Source: Bryobacterales bacterium F-183 | Lineage (GTDB): Bacteria; Acidobacteriota; Terriglobia; Bryobacterales; Bryobacteraceae | Assembly (NCBI GenBank): GCA_016865505.2 | Contig: AP025252.1 | Location: 4,092,001-4,156,000, forward strand | Direction of reading: 5' to 3' | DNA: 64,000 bases | Shown here: piece after piece, positions 23,336 to 33,451 of the stretch | Position numbering within the stretch: position 1 is the stretch's first letter | How the letters are laid out: each line of letters starts with the position of its first letter | Notes under the pieces: generated by a model | Databases searched by the model: none | Told to the model about the DNA's origin: nothing | What the model saw: only the letters and a program-made list of their open reading frames with translations | Position numbers and translations under genes: made by a program

Positions 23336-25253
23336 CCGCTACTTCCAGTTCGCAGCCTTTCTGGGCTCATTCCTTCTGTTCGTAGTGCAGCCGATGGAAG
23401 CGAAGCGGATTCTTCCCGTCCTAGGCGGGACCGCCTCCGTGTGGACCGCTTGCCTGTTGTTTTTCCAATTCGCGTTGTTTCTCGGCTATGCCTATGGGGC
23501 AATAGTGGCGTCGCGGGCGGTGCACAGCATTTTCTTGATCGTAGCCGCAGTCGCTGCTTGGAACGCTCCAACATCCAATTTTTTCTCGCTGTACAGCGGG
23601 TCGCACGAGCCCTTGGCCGTTGGAGTCTGGCTTAGCTTACTTGCCGGGTTGCCATTTGTTGCGATTGCCAGTGGCTCAGTTCTGCTGCAGCGATGGGCCG
23701 GCTCGTACAACTTGTACGTGGTTTCGAATGCTGGATCGTTAGCTGCCCTGGTTGCGTATCCGCTGATCATCGAGCCATCGTTGGACCTTACCGCTCAGCG
23801 GACGGCATGGCTGATTGGCGGTGCCATCTATGTTGCGCTGATGATGATTTGCGCTGCGCACGCGCGAAAGGACACTCCCGCACGTTGGGTGATGCGACCC
23901 GATGCTTTTGCATTCTGCAAGTGGATGTTGTTTGCCGCATGCGGCACGGGATTGCTGGCCGCAGCGACCAATCAGATCTGCCAGGAGGTCGCGTCGTTAC
24001 CCTTCCTGTGGGTGGCACCGCTGGCGCTGTACCTGGTGAGCTTTATCCTTACGTTCGCAGAGGGCGATCGTTTGTGGAAAAGCACAGCAATATGGAATCT
24101 GACAGCGGCTGTTACGATTCCGGTGGCGGTTGTACTCTACGTCCTCGGTCCTCAGGTGACATTCCTCTGGCACCTGCTCATCGACCTTGTGGTGCTCTCT
24201 GTTTGCTTCATGATCTGCCATGGCCAACTCGCTGCTTCCCGACCACCTGAGGCCGCCCTGGGTTGGTTCTACCTGGCCACATCTGCAGGTGGAGTGATTG
24301 GGACTCTGTTTCCAGCGATCGTCGCACCGATCTGGTTTGTAAGTTACGCCGAGTTTCCGATTCTGCTTTCGATTACCGCATTCCTTGCCTTATTGCTCCT
24401 GCTGCGGCCCTGGTTGCCGCTCACAATGGTGCGAAGGTTCGAACTTTTCGGGTTGGGTTTGGCAACTGTCGCGCCACTTGCCGCGCTGACACCTCCAACC
24501 GTCGCACCGCTCCATCAAAGCCGGAGCTTTTATGGAGTGCTTCGGGTCACTGAAAGGCAGGAAGCTCAAGGTACCTTGCGTTTGCTCACGCACGGACAGA
24601 CGGTACACGGTACGCAATGGAAAGAGCATCCGGACTGGCCCACCACCTACTACAACGAGACAAGCGGGGTTGCCCGGGCGATTGTAGAGGAGCAGCGGCT
24701 GCATGCCGGCGGAGTGCGGATTGGCATCATTGGTCTTGGCGTGGGTACGCTGGCTCATTACGCGCGCCCTCAAGACTACTTTCATTTCTACGAGCTTGAT
24801 CCTGATGTACTCAGGGTTGCCAACCAGTACTTTAGCTATCTGAGGCCGTCGAAGAATCTTACTGTGACGCCGGGCGATGCGCGCCACAAGCTGCAGCACG
24901 CCAGCGGCCGGGAAGCGTTTGATCTTCTGATTGTCGACGCCTTCTCCAGTGATTCCATCCCCGTCCACTTGCTTACGCGTGAAGCTGCCAAGATCTATGA
25001 TTCGCACGTGAAACCGGAAGGATCGATAATCTTTCATGTCTCAAACCGTGCGTTGAATCTCGAGCCCGTCGTCCGCGGCCTGTCGCAACAGCTGAACCGG
25101 CGTGTAGAAGTGTTTCGAAGTGGGGATCAGCCCGCAACAGGCGGTAGTTCGGCAGTTTGGATACGTCTTCGACCTGGCAAATACGAGGGTCCGCCGGGGT
25201 TGTTGTGGACAGATAACTACTCTAGCCTTTGGCCCCTCCTTCGTCTTCGCTAG
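23325..25253 (+). CDS. Polytopic membrane protein fused to a spermidine-synthase-like domain
   Basis: About 642 aa. The N-terminal two thirds hold some ten to twelve hydrophobic helices, with the family signature FLLFVVQPMEAKRILPVLGGTASVWTACLLFFQ. The C-terminal third is a SAM/dcSAM-dependent aminopropyltransferase-type Rossmann domain: IGIIGLGVGTLAHYA, FYELDPDVLRVANQYFSYL and LLIVDAFSSDSIPVHLLTREA. The Asp after IV is the position of the catalytic acid in spermidine synthase. The function of these fused proteins is not established. Only TTG codons are available as starts (23325 with GGCGGA nine nt upstream, or 23301), both inside the preceding gene, so translation is probably coupled. Confidence 0.85.
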   Translation: MFVSRYFQFAAFLGSFLLFVVQPMEAKRILPVLGGTASVWTACLLFFQFALFLGYAYGAIVASRAVHSIFLIVAAVAAWNAPTSNFFSLYSGSHEPLAVGVWLSLLAGLPFVAIASGSVLLQRWAGSYNLYVVSNAGSLAALVAYPLIIEPSLDLTAQRTAWLIGGAIYVALMMICAAHARKDTPARWVMRPDAFAFCKWMLFAACGTGLLAAATNQICQEVASLPFLWVAPLALYLVSFILTFAEGDRLWKSTAIWNLTAAVTIPVAVVLYVLGPQVTFLWHLLIDLVVLSVCFMICHGQLAASRPPEAALGWFYLATSAGGVIGTLFPAIVAPIWFVSYAEFPILLSITAFLALLLLLRPWLPLTMVRRFELFGLGLATVAPLAALTPPTVAPLHQSRSFYGVLRVTERQEAQGTLRLLTHGQTVHGTQWKEHPDWPTTYYNETSGVARAIVEEQRLHAGGVRIGIIGLGVGTLAHYARPQDYFHFYELDPDVLRVANQYFSYLRPSKNLTVTPGDARHKLQHASGREAFDLLIVDAFSSDSIPVHLLTREAAKIYDSHVKPEGSIIFHVSNRALNLEPVVRGLSQQLNRRVEVFRSGDQPATGGSSAVWIRLRPGKYEGPPGLLWTDNYSSLWPLLRLR

Positions 25254-25262
25254 GATACAAGC

Positions 25263-26189
25263 ATGATTTCCCGACGGAATCTGCTTCCCGTACTCACCGC
25301 CGGAACGAGCCTTTACGCTATGAACGACGCCAAACGCAAGATGACCATCCACCTCGTGCCGGGGTCGATCGGGGTCCAATTGAACCAGCGGGAGGCGATC
25401 GAGGTCGCCAAACGCTATGGCTTTGAGGCAGTGGCTCCGGACGGGGATTACCTCGCCACCCTGCAACCAGGTGAGATCGACGCGCTCACTGCGGAAGTTC
25501 GATCAAAAGGATTAATTTGGGGGAACGCCGGGCTGTCGGTTGATTTTCGAAAGGATCCGCAGACCTTCGAGGCCGGGCTCGCAAAGCTGCCGGCAGTCGC
25601 CAAGGCATTGCAGCGAGCGGGTGTGACGCGGATGGGAACTTGGATTGGACCGTCTCACGCGTCGCTTACATACCTTGCCAACTTCCAGCAGCATACGGAC
25701 CGCTTGCGCAAGATCACGTCCGTACTGGGTGGGCACGGCATTCGCCTTGGGCTTGAGTACGTTGGTCCCAAGACGCTTTGGACGTCCAATCGCTACCCTT
25801 TCATTCACACCATGGCAGAGTGCAAGGAATTGATCGCTGCCGTAGGACGGGAACACTGTGGATTGCTGCTGGACAGCTGGCATTGGTACACAGCCGGCGA
25901 GACGGTCGCTGATATTGAAGCGTTGAAAAAGGAAGACATCATCTGCGGGGACTTGAACGATGCTCCTGCAGGTGTTCCCGTCGCGGAACAGATCGACTCC
26001 AAGCGCGAATTGCCTATGGCCACTGGCGTCATCCCTGTTGGCGACTTTTTAAATGCTCTGCAGAAGATCGGGTTCGATGGTCCTATCCGCTGTGAGCCTT
26101 TCAACGCAGCGCTGCGCGCGATGCCAAAGGAACTGGCTCTGGACGCCGTTTCCAAGTCGATGCACAAAGCCTTCGCTCTAATCCGGTAG
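25263..26189 (+). CDS. Sugar phosphate isomerase/epimerase-type TIM-barrel protein, probably Tat-exported
   Basis: 308-aa protein of the xylose-isomerase-like TIM-barrel superfamily. The N-terminus MISRRNLLPVLTAGTSLYA has a twin-arginine-like SRRNLL and a hydrophobic stretch. Metal-site segments are visible: LGLEYVGPKTLW (Glu), CGLLLDSWHWYTAGE (Asp, His), GDLNDAPAGVP (Asp) and GPIRCEPFNAAL (Glu). These proteins isomerise or epimerise sugars or inositol derivatives; the substrate here is unknown. AGGA lies 8 nt before the ATG, and the gene begins 9 nt after the membrane/spermidine-synthase gene, followed 22 nt later by the M20 peptidase, making a likely operon. Confidence 0.87.
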   Translation: MISRRNLLPVLTAGTSLYAMNDAKRKMTIHLVPGSIGVQLNQREAIEVAKRYGFEAVAPDGDYLATLQPGEIDALTAEVRSKGLIWGNAGLSVDFRKDPQTFEAGLAKLPAVAKALQRAGVTRMGTWIGPSHASLTYLANFQQHTDRLRKITSVLGGHGIRLGLEYVGPKTLWTSNRYPFIHTMAECKELIAAVGREHCGLLLDSWHWYTAGETVADIEALKKEDIICGDLNDAPAGVPVAEQIDSKRELPMATGVIPVGDFLNALQKIGFDGPIRCEPFNAALRAMPKELALDAVSKSMHKAFALIR

Positions 26190-26211
26190 CATAGGGGATC
26201 ACAGCCGCACC

Positions 26212-27603
26212 ATGCGATACGTTGTCCCCTTTATCCTATTGGCCCTAAGCGCGCCCGCACAGACCATTGACTGGCCCAAGATCGAAGCCGAAACGCTCCA
26301 ACACTTTCAGGCCTTGGTACGTCTCGACACAACCGATCCTGGCGGACTTGAAAAGCCCGCTGTGGACTATTTGAGAAAGGTTCTGGAGGCGGAAGGCATT
26401 GCGACCAAGACCTTTGCCGTCACTCCGGAGCGCCCGAACCTGGTTGCTCGCATCAAGGGCAACGGCAGGAAGAAGCCGCTGCTCATCATGGGACACACCG
26501 ACACCGTGAACATCGACCCCAAGAAGTGGACGCACCCTCCGTTCGGAGCTGTTCTTGATGGCGGGTACGTGTATGGACGCGGCACGGTGGACGACAAGGA
26601 CAACGTTGTGGCCTGCCTCATGACGATGCTGCTTATCAAGCGGCTCAACATCCCCTTGGACCGTGACGTGATCTTTCTTGCCGAAGCCGGCGAAGAAGGC
26701 AACGTCCGCTTCGGCATCCTGTACATGGTGGAGAAGTACTTTCAGGAGATCGACGCGGAGTTCTGCCTGGCAGAAGGCGGCGGAGTGACGCGCAAGGGCG
26801 GCAAGCTGCAGTACATGAGCGTGCAGACGACAGAAAAGATTCCATACGCGCTCAAGTTGGTGGCACGCGGTCCGGCAGGCCATGGATCGCGCCCCTTACG
26901 AAACAATGCGGTTGTCCACCTGTCGCAAGCAGTAGCAAAGGCCGCGGCGTGGCAAACGCCCATGCGGATGAACGACACCACTCGCGCCTACTTCGAACGC
27001 CTGGCCACGATCAGCACGCCTGAGGAGGCGGCCAGATACAACAACATCGTAAATCCCGAAAAGACCAATGCAATCCAGGAATACTTCGCCGAGAACGAGC
27101 CCGGCCACTACTCGATGCTGCGGACCTCGATCACGCCAACGATCATCAAGGCCGGGTATCGGGTGAATGTGATTCCGTCCGAGGCTGAGGCGACGCTGGA
27201 TATTCGTGGACTCCCCGATGAGAACATGCGTAATTTCACAGAGGAGTTGAAGAAGATCATCAACGATCCGCAGATCGAGGTGCTTCGTGAGTTGCGTGAT
27301 ACGCGGCCCGGTGCGGCTCCATCGAGCCTGACCAGTCCCGCATTCCTTGCCATTGAGGCGTCGCAAAAGAAGTTCTATCCAGGCATCCCGACGCTCCCCA
27401 CGATGTCGACCGGTGCCACAGACATGTCATACCTGCGAAGCAAAGGGATGCAATGCTACGGTGTCGGACCTATGACCGATGTCGAGGATGGACCCAAGGG
27501 CTATGGTGCGCATTCCGATCAGGAACGCATTCTAGTGGACTCGTTGCAGACGTTTGTGAAATTCCACTATGACGCCACGCTTCGCATTGCTGGAACCAAC
27601 TAG
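26212..27603 (+). CDS. Exported M20-family metallopeptidase
   Basis: Zinc exopeptidase or amidohydrolase of the M20 family, 463 aa, with a signal peptide (MRYVVPFILLALSAPAQT). Di-zinc site: His/Asp in IMGHTDTVNID, bridging Asp in GRGTVDDKDN, catalytic Glu-Glu in AEAGEEGN, and a late His in YGAHSDQERI. The dimerisation lid follows ARGPAGHGSRPL. It resembles the PgsX/ArgE/carboxypeptidase-G2 branch. An N-acyl-amino-acid deacylase role would link to the GNAT/NSAR pair at 42127-43967 only speculatively, since the export signal argues against it. The stop shares CTAG with the CheA stop on the other strand. Confidence 0.92.
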   Translation: MRYVVPFILLALSAPAQTIDWPKIEAETLQHFQALVRLDTTDPGGLEKPAVDYLRKVLEAEGIATKTFAVTPERPNLVARIKGNGRKKPLLIMGHTDTVNIDPKKWTHPPFGAVLDGGYVYGRGTVDDKDNVVACLMTMLLIKRLNIPLDRDVIFLAEAGEEGNVRFGILYMVEKYFQEIDAEFCLAEGGGVTRKGGKLQYMSVQTTEKIPYALKLVARGPAGHGSRPLRNNAVVHLSQAVAKAAAWQTPMRMNDTTRAYFERLATISTPEEAARYNNIVNPEKTNAIQEYFAENEPGHYSMLRTSITPTIIKAGYRVNVIPSEAEATLDIRGLPDENMRNFTEELKKIINDPQIEVLRELRDTRPGAAPSSLTSPAFLAIEASQKKFYPGIPTLPTMSTGATDMSYLRSKGMQCYGVGPMTDVEDGPKGYGAHSDQERILVDSLQTFVKFHYDATLRIAGTN

Positions 27604-30188
27604 ACCGCAGGGCGCGTGTGGCGGCGGATGGTCGCCACCAGCGATTCCTCGGCATATGGTTTGACGAGGAAGTCGGTAACGCCAACGTCAAAGGCCTTGT
27701 CGCGGTGCTTATCGCCGCCGCGAGAGGTAAGCATGATCACTGGTATCGCTTGGGTGGCAGCCTCGGATCGGATTGCCGCTGTAAAGTCGTAGCCGTCCAT
27801 CCGCGGCATCTCCACATCAACCAGAATGACGTCCGGGTGCCGTTCCATGCCGTGAAGCGTCTCCAGGCCGTCCAATCCGTCGCGTGCCGCCGTCACGTTC
27901 CAGCCGTACTTTCGCAAGGTGTTGGCTACGACCCGGCGAACACTGACCGAATCGTCGATCACCAGTATTTCCAGGGGACCGGCGACTTGGCGGATGGGGG
28001 GAGCTTGTGGCGAGCCAAAGGATTCCGCGCGCCGACGACGGTGCTCGCGCAGCAATTGCGGTGGCCGCAGGACAAGCACAACGGAACCGTCAGAGAGCGT
28101 GGTGGTTCCGGAAATAGCGTTTGCCCGCTTGAGGATTCCGGAAGGTGGCTTGACCAGGATTTCCCGGATGTCCAGAATGCGATCCACCGCCAGCGCAATA
28201 TGCTCCGCGCCGCAATCGAGGATCACCCAGGGGCGATTCGGGCGTGATGCATGCTGTTTCGGCAACTGCAGTGCCTCATCCAACTCCACCTGCGTCAAAT
28301 CATCGGCCGCATCGGGGCCCGCACGCAGGACGCTCGCCAACGGCAAGGCAAACGCCTGACCGGCGGTCTCTACGAACAGCGCACGTAGAATTGCCTGCGA
28401 CAGCGGCACACGCAGGGTAAAGGTAGTTCCTCGGCCTGGATGCGACTCGATGGAAATTGTGCCCTTGAGCGACTCAACGGTCGCACGTACGATATCGAGT
28501 CCCACACCTCGTCCAGCGATCTCAGAAACTTGTGAGGCGGTGCTGAATCCCGGCTCAAAGAGCAGGTCGTAGAGTGCGGAACCCTTGAGCATTTGTGCCT
28601 GTGCATGGGTCAGTAAACCCTTGCGTACGGCAGTATCGCGGACGCGCTCCTCATGGATACCCTCACCGTCATCACGGACCTGAAACACTGCTGTGGAACC
28701 GTCTCGAGCAACCTGAAGAACGATGCGCCCCTTTTCCGGCTTACCAGCTGTGACCCGATCCGTCGGATTCTCAACTCCATGTGATACGGCATTGCGCAGA
28801 ATGTGCTCCAGTGGGGCAGACAGCGTATCCAACGTGGCCTTATCCAGTGGGGTGTTCGATCCTTGAAGGTCGAACTCGGCCTCCTTACCTAAAGCCCTGG
28901 CCGCAGTCCTGACGGTGCGGTCAAGCCTGGATGCGATCGTTGAGACCGGAGCCATCCGCATCTGCAGGACATGCTCTTGTAACTCAGCACTGAACTTTGC
29001 GTAACGCCCTCGTGTGGTTTCAAAATCTGACGCTAGGGTGGAGATCTGTGCCTCAAGGGTGACTAGATCGGAAGCCGTCTCCGACAGATCACGCGACAGC
29101 AAATGGAAGTCGGTATATCGGTCGAACTCCAAAGCATCAAAGCCGGCACGTCCGGAGTCGAGAGAATGCCAAGTGCTCGAGCCAGGCGAGTAGGTCGCGT
29201 ACTCGGTTTCCAGACGGTGTGCGATGCGCTGGCAGCGGCGGATCGTTAGGGCGAGTTCGTCCAACTGCCGGCGTTGCGCCGCTAGCTGTGTGTCCCAGCC
29301 GGCACGAACCACAGAGAACTCACCCACTAGCTCCAGCGCCTTGTCCAATCGATCCAGTCCAATGCGAACGGCCGGTAAGGTAGGCTGTTCCGAAGGCTCA
29401 GTTGTCAGTGTTTCGGGCTGCTCGTCCTGCTGCGGCCGGTGATCGTCTTTCGAACCTTTCTCTGCACTCCGGTACTCCGCATAAAGCGCGTCAGCGACAG
29501 CTGAGGGGATACTGCCACCGTTTACGATGCCATCTGCGATCGTGTCCAGGGTCTTCGAAAAAAGCTCGCCCACCTCGGGCGTGAAGGGACGTTTGTGTTC
29601 GTGGACGGTGTCGAGCAAATCCTCCATGGCATGGGCCACTTTGGAAAGATCCATGAGGCCCACCATCGCGGCCGAACCTTTGAGCGTGTGAACAGCCCGC
29701 CGCACCTCAAGCAATGCTGCTGGCCGGGCGCTGGGGTTGTTCGACGCCACCCGCATCTGTTTCCAGGCGCGATCTAGAAGCTCGCGTCCTTCATCGAGAA
29801 AGCCGTCCACCAGATCAGGAGGAACTGCAAGTATGGGCTTTGGCGTCACAGGCGAAGCCGGCGCCGCTTTGCTGTCTGCCGTTAAGTGACTGCGCAACTG
29901 GCGAAGGGCATCGTGGAATAACTCGAGGGCTTCGTCATCCAGCGGCACGGCGCCAGTGGCGATTGCCTCGGCCAGTTCCTCTGCACCCTGAGCGATCTCT
30001 GCAGCTTCCGCTAATCCGACGGCGGCAGTGACGCCCTTGAGATTGTGAGTGATCCGATGGAGTTCCGCGATCGCAGGCTCGCGTGTCTCTTTGCTCGACA
30101 ACAGCGCCAGGCATTCGGAAGCAAGCGGGAGGTACTCCCGTGCTTCTTTATAAAAGCCGGCCATCAGTTCGTTGTTGAGCGTAGGCAT
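27600..30188 (-). CDS. Hybrid chemotaxis-type histidine kinase CheA (HPt-HPt-kinase-CheW-REC)
   Basis: 862-aa cytoplasmic kinase of a chemosensory pathway. Order: HPt1 with His48 in ITHNLKG; HPt2 with a phospho-His in RRAVHTLKGSAAMVG at about 166; a dimerisation region; the HATPase with EHILRNAVSHGVENP (N-box), DDGEGI and GRGVGLDIVRATVESLKG; a CheW-like domain with AGQAFALPLASVLRAG; and a C-terminal receiver with the phospho-acceptor in VILVDVEMPRMDGYDF. Multiple HPt plus a terminal receiver is the layout of ChpA/PilL/FrzE-like kinases rather than flagellar CheA. It lies 11 nt after the MCP gene. No cheY, cheR or cheB is nearby. Confidence 0.93.
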   Translation of the reverse strand: MPTLNNELMAGFYKEAREYLPLASECLALLSSKETREPAIAELHRITHNLKGVTAAVGLAEAAEIAQGAEELAEAIATGAVPLDDEALELFHDALRQLRSHLTADSKAAPASPVTPKPILAVPPDLVDGFLDEGRELLDRAWKQMRVASNNPSARPAALLEVRRAVHTLKGSAAMVGLMDLSKVAHAMEDLLDTVHEHKRPFTPEVGELFSKTLDTIADGIVNGGSIPSAVADALYAEYRSAEKGSKDDHRPQQDEQPETLTTEPSEQPTLPAVRIGLDRLDKALELVGEFSVVRAGWDTQLAAQRRQLDELALTIRRCQRIAHRLETEYATYSPGSSTWHSLDSGRAGFDALEFDRYTDFHLLSRDLSETASDLVTLEAQISTLASDFETTRGRYAKFSAELQEHVLQMRMAPVSTIASRLDRTVRTAARALGKEAEFDLQGSNTPLDKATLDTLSAPLEHILRNAVSHGVENPTDRVTAGKPEKGRIVLQVARDGSTAVFQVRDDGEGIHEERVRDTAVRKGLLTHAQAQMLKGSALYDLLFEPGFSTASQVSEIAGRGVGLDIVRATVESLKGTISIESHPGRGTTFTLRVPLSQAILRALFVETAGQAFALPLASVLRAGPDAADDLTQVELDEALQLPKQHASRPNRPWVILDCGAEHIALAVDRILDIREILVKPPSGILKRANAISGTTTLSDGSVVLVLRPPQLLREHRRRRAESFGSPQAPPIRQVAGPLEILVIDDSVSVRRVVANTLRKYGWNVTAARDGLDGLETLHGMERHPDVILVDVEMPRMDGYDFTAAIRSEAATQAIPVIMLTSRGGDKHRDKAFDVGVTDFLVKPYAEESLVATIRRHTRPAV

Positions 30189-30199
30189 GGTCTAGATCG

Positions 30200-32416
30200 C
30201 TAACTTCCATGACGAACAGAATGCGGCGGGATCGGACCGCTATAGTCGGCGGGCAGCCGGAATCGGCTGATCGACGAGTTGAGTTCGGCGGCCAGATCCA
30301 CTAACCGGCGTGTGGACTCTTCCGTGACCTGAGCACCATTGGCAGTTTGCCGCGTGAACTGCGAGATACCTTCCACGTTCTTTGCGACCTGCTCTGATCC
30401 TGCTGCCTGCTGACGCGACGCCGCCGAGATTCCTGCAACGAGGTCTGCGATCTGGTGCGACACGTCCTCCAGGTCCCGTAGCCGCTGGCCGGCCTCATTC
30501 GCCAATCTGGAACCGTTTACCACTTCGCGCGTTGTCTCCTCCATTGCCGCTACTGCCTCCGTGGTGTCGCCTTGCACCGACTTGATGATCATGGCGATCT
30601 TCTTCGCCGATTCAGCGGCGCGCACGGCTAGCCTCTCTACCTCTTCGGCCACAACCGCAAACCCTTTGCCCGCTTCACCAGCTGCCGAAGCCTGGATCGA
30701 GGCGTTGAGGGCCAGGATACTGGTCCGATCCGCGATATCGACAATCAGGCGGACAATCTCGCCAATCTCCTGCGAGCTCTCGCCCAGGCGCTTGATGCGT
30801 TTGGAAGTCTCTTGTACTCGGCTGCGGATGGCGTTCATGCCGTCGATCGTTTTGCCGACCGTCTCTGAGCCGCCTTTCGCATCCCGAAGAGCACGGTCCG
30901 CGATCTCCGCTGCCTGTAGAGCGGAGTGCGAAACGTTCTGAATCGACAGCGCCATATCCGCAATGGCCGATGAGGCATGAGCGATCGCTGTCGATTGTGT
31001 CGAGGACCCGTAGGCAAGCTGGGACGCCGTTTGCTGGACCTCCGCCGCTGATGTCGTTACCTCGATAGTGGTGGACTGTACGCTCGAAATGATCTGCCGC
31101 AGCTCGATCAGCATGTAGTTGAAGGCGTCGGCGATGGCGCCCGTAACATCGGCCGTTACCTCTGCGTCACGGGTAAGGTCGCCGGTTGCCACGCCAGAGA
31201 CTTCACCCAGCAGCTTTACGATGCTGCTTTGGATGCGTTCCTTTTCCTCTTTGCTTTCGACGAGTTGTAGCGTATCGTCGAGCATCAGATTGAGTTCCTC
31301 GGCAATCAAACCGAGCTCGTCCCGGCAGTAAATATGCGCTCTCGCTTCCAGATTCCCAGCGCGAATCTGCCCGAACAGCTTGGAGATTGCTCGTGTCTGT
31401 TTGGTGACACCACGCACAATCGAAATGACCAGCCACGCGGCGATGAGGAAGACCAAAAGTACGATCGTAGACTGTACTAGCTTCTGCTGCGCGAGCGAGT
31501 CGACACGACGCGTAAGCAATGTTTCGATCGTGATCCGGCCGTTGTCGTAAAGGATGAAGTATTCCGCCAAGGCTCGGCTGGCTCTCTCGTGGAAAGCCTT
31601 AGCCGCTCCCGGCGCGAAGGTCCTGCCCGGCTGTATGTCGCGTTGCAGGCTGCGCGTCAATTCGTCCGACAGCTTTTGCGCGGACTTCCAGGTGTCTCCC
31701 AGTCCTGCAGCAATGTCCGGGTTGTTACGCTCCAAGCCAGATAGCGCTCGCTCAATCCCCTGATTGTTCTCATTCAAAGCGCGGACTAGCGCCGCTATAT
31801 TCGCTGCATCCTCGATCGTGGCCGAACCACGAGCAAACGCAGCATTCCCATTGCCGCGCAGGCGAGACAGCTCATCAATCGCAGGCGTTACGCCATTGAT
31901 CAGCGAGTCGACCAGGTAGTACGTATCGATCGCTGAATCCGTGGTGAGCCCCGAACGGTCGGAAACGGCGCGCATCAGCTGAATGACCGCAGATGTCAAT
32001 TCTGAGTGGCGCCGGAAGCTCTCGGCCTCATTGAAAGTCGCCCCTTGAAGCGCCAGCCAGTTGTTCTTGATGGTTTGCCACTTTCCAGTGGTTTCCCACT
32101 TGGCGCCTGTAGCGGCATCGATGCGGTCAATCGAGATAAGCGCAGCGGCGATGTGTGGTTTGCTTGCTTCGAGCGGTTGCTGGAACGACGCGTCCCCCGC
32201 CAGGACGCCTTGCGTGGCGTCGCGATGCGTGTTCAAGGAATCGAGCAAAAGCCGCAGGTCGGCCAGATAGGCAAGTCCGTTCCGTTCGCCTTGAGCGGCA
32301 AGAATTCGCTCATCGCGCGACTCCAGAAAGAAATACAGCAGAACCACCAACGGCACCAGTGTCAGCAGGATGGTGAGCGACAACTTCTTGCCAATGGATA
32401 GGGTCAAGATCCTCAT
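30200..32416 (-). CDS. Methyl-accepting chemotaxis protein, PilJ-like
   Basis: 738-aa membrane chemoreceptor. TM1 is at about 12-30 ([19 protein letters not shown]), followed by a periplasmic helical sensor of about 280 residues. TM2 is near 320-340 ([19 protein letters not shown]). Two HAMP-like regions come next ([14 protein letters not shown] and [16 protein letters not shown]). The signalling domain has the hairpin tip [37 protein letters not shown]. The tip and double HAMP resemble PilJ of type IV pili systems. The ATG overlaps the cheW stop by 4 nt. The C-terminus lacks a CheR-docking pentapeptide. Ligand unknown. Confidence 0.93.
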   Translation of the reverse strand: MRILTLSIGKKLSLTILLTLVPLVVLLYFFLESRDERILAAQGERNGLAYLADLRLLLDSLNTHRDATQGVLAGDASFQQPLEASKPHIAAALISIDRIDAATGAKWETTGKWQTIKNNWLALQGATFNEAESFRRHSELTSAVIQLMRAVSDRSGLTTDSAIDTYYLVDSLINGVTPAIDELSRLRGNGNAAFARGSATIEDAANIAALVRALNENNQGIERALSGLERNNPDIAAGLGDTWKSAQKLSDELTRSLQRDIQPGRTFAPGAAKAFHERASRALAEYFILYDNGRITIETLLTRRVDSLAQQKLVQSTIVLLVFLIAAWLVISIVRGVTKQTRAISKLFGQIRAGNLEARAHIYCRDELGLIAEELNLMLDDTLQLVESKEEKERIQSSIVKLLGEVSGVATGDLTRDAEVTADVTGAIADAFNYMLIELRQIISSVQSTTIEVTTSAAEVQQTASQLAYGSSTQSTAIAHASSAIADMALSIQNVSHSALQAAEIADRALRDAKGGSETVGKTIDGMNAIRSRVQETSKRIKRLGESSQEIGEIVRLIVDIADRTSILALNASIQASAAGEAGKGFAVVAEEVERLAVRAAESAKKIAMIIKSVQGDTTEAVAAMEETTREVVNGSRLANEAGQRLRDLEDVSHQIADLVAGISAASRQQAAGSEQVAKNVEGISQFTRQTANGAQVTEESTRRLVDLAAELNSSISRFRLPADYSGPIPPHSVRHGS

Positions 32417-33315
32417 GCCTGCTCCTTCAAGCAGCCCGCCAGATCTAGTAGACGAGCCGCGTCAGCAATGCCGAATGTCTGGCCGTTCGCGTCGCGGTTC
32501 TCTCCGCACAGGACGGACTGCATCGTCTCGGGATTCTGCGATTCCTGTTGTGGCAGCGGGGTCATCCGTTCTGGATCCAGATTTACAATGCCCTCGAGTG
32601 TGTCGAACACAAAGGCGGCCGTGGCACTGCCGGAGTGCAATGTGAGTACCCGGCAATCCTGTGGCAGGAATCGTTCCGGAGCACCGGTCAGGATGCGGGT
32701 GTCCACCACGGGAAGCACCGCGCCCCGGAAGGCGAAAACACCTCGGACATGCGGTGGCAGGCCGGGGACAAACGTGGTTTGTGGATACCGCCCAGCCTCG
32801 ACTACGGCATCAATCGGGAAGGCCAGCCGCCGCCGCCCGAAGCCAACAGCAACGAACTTTCGCGTCTTCAGCGGTGCGGCTTGCGGCGCCGCCAGGGGTT
32901 CAAGAGTTTCGCGTTCACGAATCGCGGGCGGTGGCGGTAGCGGAACATCCTCCAGTTCCCCGGCGGCGGTTGGGGTAGATAGTGGTGCAGCCGTTTCGAC
33001 CCTTGAGGTCGGCGGCGACAGAGGCTCCGGAACTTCCTCGAAGGATGCCAGCAAGCTCGAGAGGAGATCGTCCATCGGAGTTTGCGGTGACAGTTGCTCA
33101 GGAATTGCGGGTGGCTCCTCGAGCGGTACAGCCAACTTGTCGAGTACCGGCATCACCTCGACTGGGTCCATCGCCTCTGCCACGACAATAGGGGTAGGAA
33201 CTGCCGTTTCGCCGGCCACCGGATCTGGCTGGGGGTGTTCTAGATCCTGCCCCGGCTCTTCCGTGGCCTTCGCGTCCCAGGCCTTCAACAGGTCATCAAG
33301 GAGATTTGGCAGCAC
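32413..33315 (-). CDS. CheW-domain coupling protein with Pro/Glu-rich N-terminal extension
   Basis: Scaffold protein linking MCP to CheA, about 300 aa, twice the size of ordinary CheW. Residues 1-165 are low-complexity, rich in Pro, Glu, Ala and Leu with repeated short helices ([23 protein letters not shown]). The CheW domain is C-terminal: [43 protein letters not shown] favour GTG 33315 (purine-rich GAAGAAGAAG just upstream). TTG 33357 gives a 314-aa protein. It is the first gene of the chemosensory operon and divergent from the POT transporter. Confidence 0.85.
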   Translation of the reverse strand: MLPNLLDDLLKAWDAKATEEPGQDLEHPQPDPVAGETAVPTPIVVAEAMDPVEVMPVLDKLAVPLEEPPAIPEQLSPQTPMDDLLSSLLASFEEVPEPLSPPTSRVETAAPLSTPTAAGELEDVPLPPPPAIRERETLEPLAAPQAAPLKTRKFVAVGFGRRRLAFPIDAVVEAGRYPQTTFVPGLPPHVRGVFAFRGAVLPVVDTRILTGAPERFLPQDCRVLTLHSGSATAAFVFDTLEGIVNLDPERMTPLPQQESQNPETMQSVLCGENRDANGQTFGIADAARLLDLAGCLKEQA

Positions 33316-33416
33316 ATCTTCTTCTTCGACCGTTCTCCCTAATCGCCCCGTGGTCAAACCGCCTGACTCTCATCTAGGATTGGTTCTTACTACCCCTGCT
33401 GTTTCCACTTAGCATC

Positions 33417-33443
33417 TTGGTACTTTGCGCGCCGTTGTAACAT
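33417..33443 (+). promoter_or_regulatory. Possible promoter of the peptide transporter operon
   Basis: TTGGTA (33417-33422) and TAACAT (33438-33443) are separated by 15 nt and end 8 nt before the ATG at 33452. The spacing is short of the ideal 17 nt, and the resulting leader would be very short. It is the best candidate I see in the 136-nt divergent gap. Confidence 0.3.
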
Positions 33444-33451
33444 AGCCCTTT

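Noticed and set aside
32468-33412. Long plus-strand ORF (314 aa) opposite the CheW gene
   Set aside because: Ser/Gly/Thr-rich mirror of the Pro/Glu-rich CheW arm, with no domain. The minus strand has a clear CheW domain and is coupled to the MCP gene.
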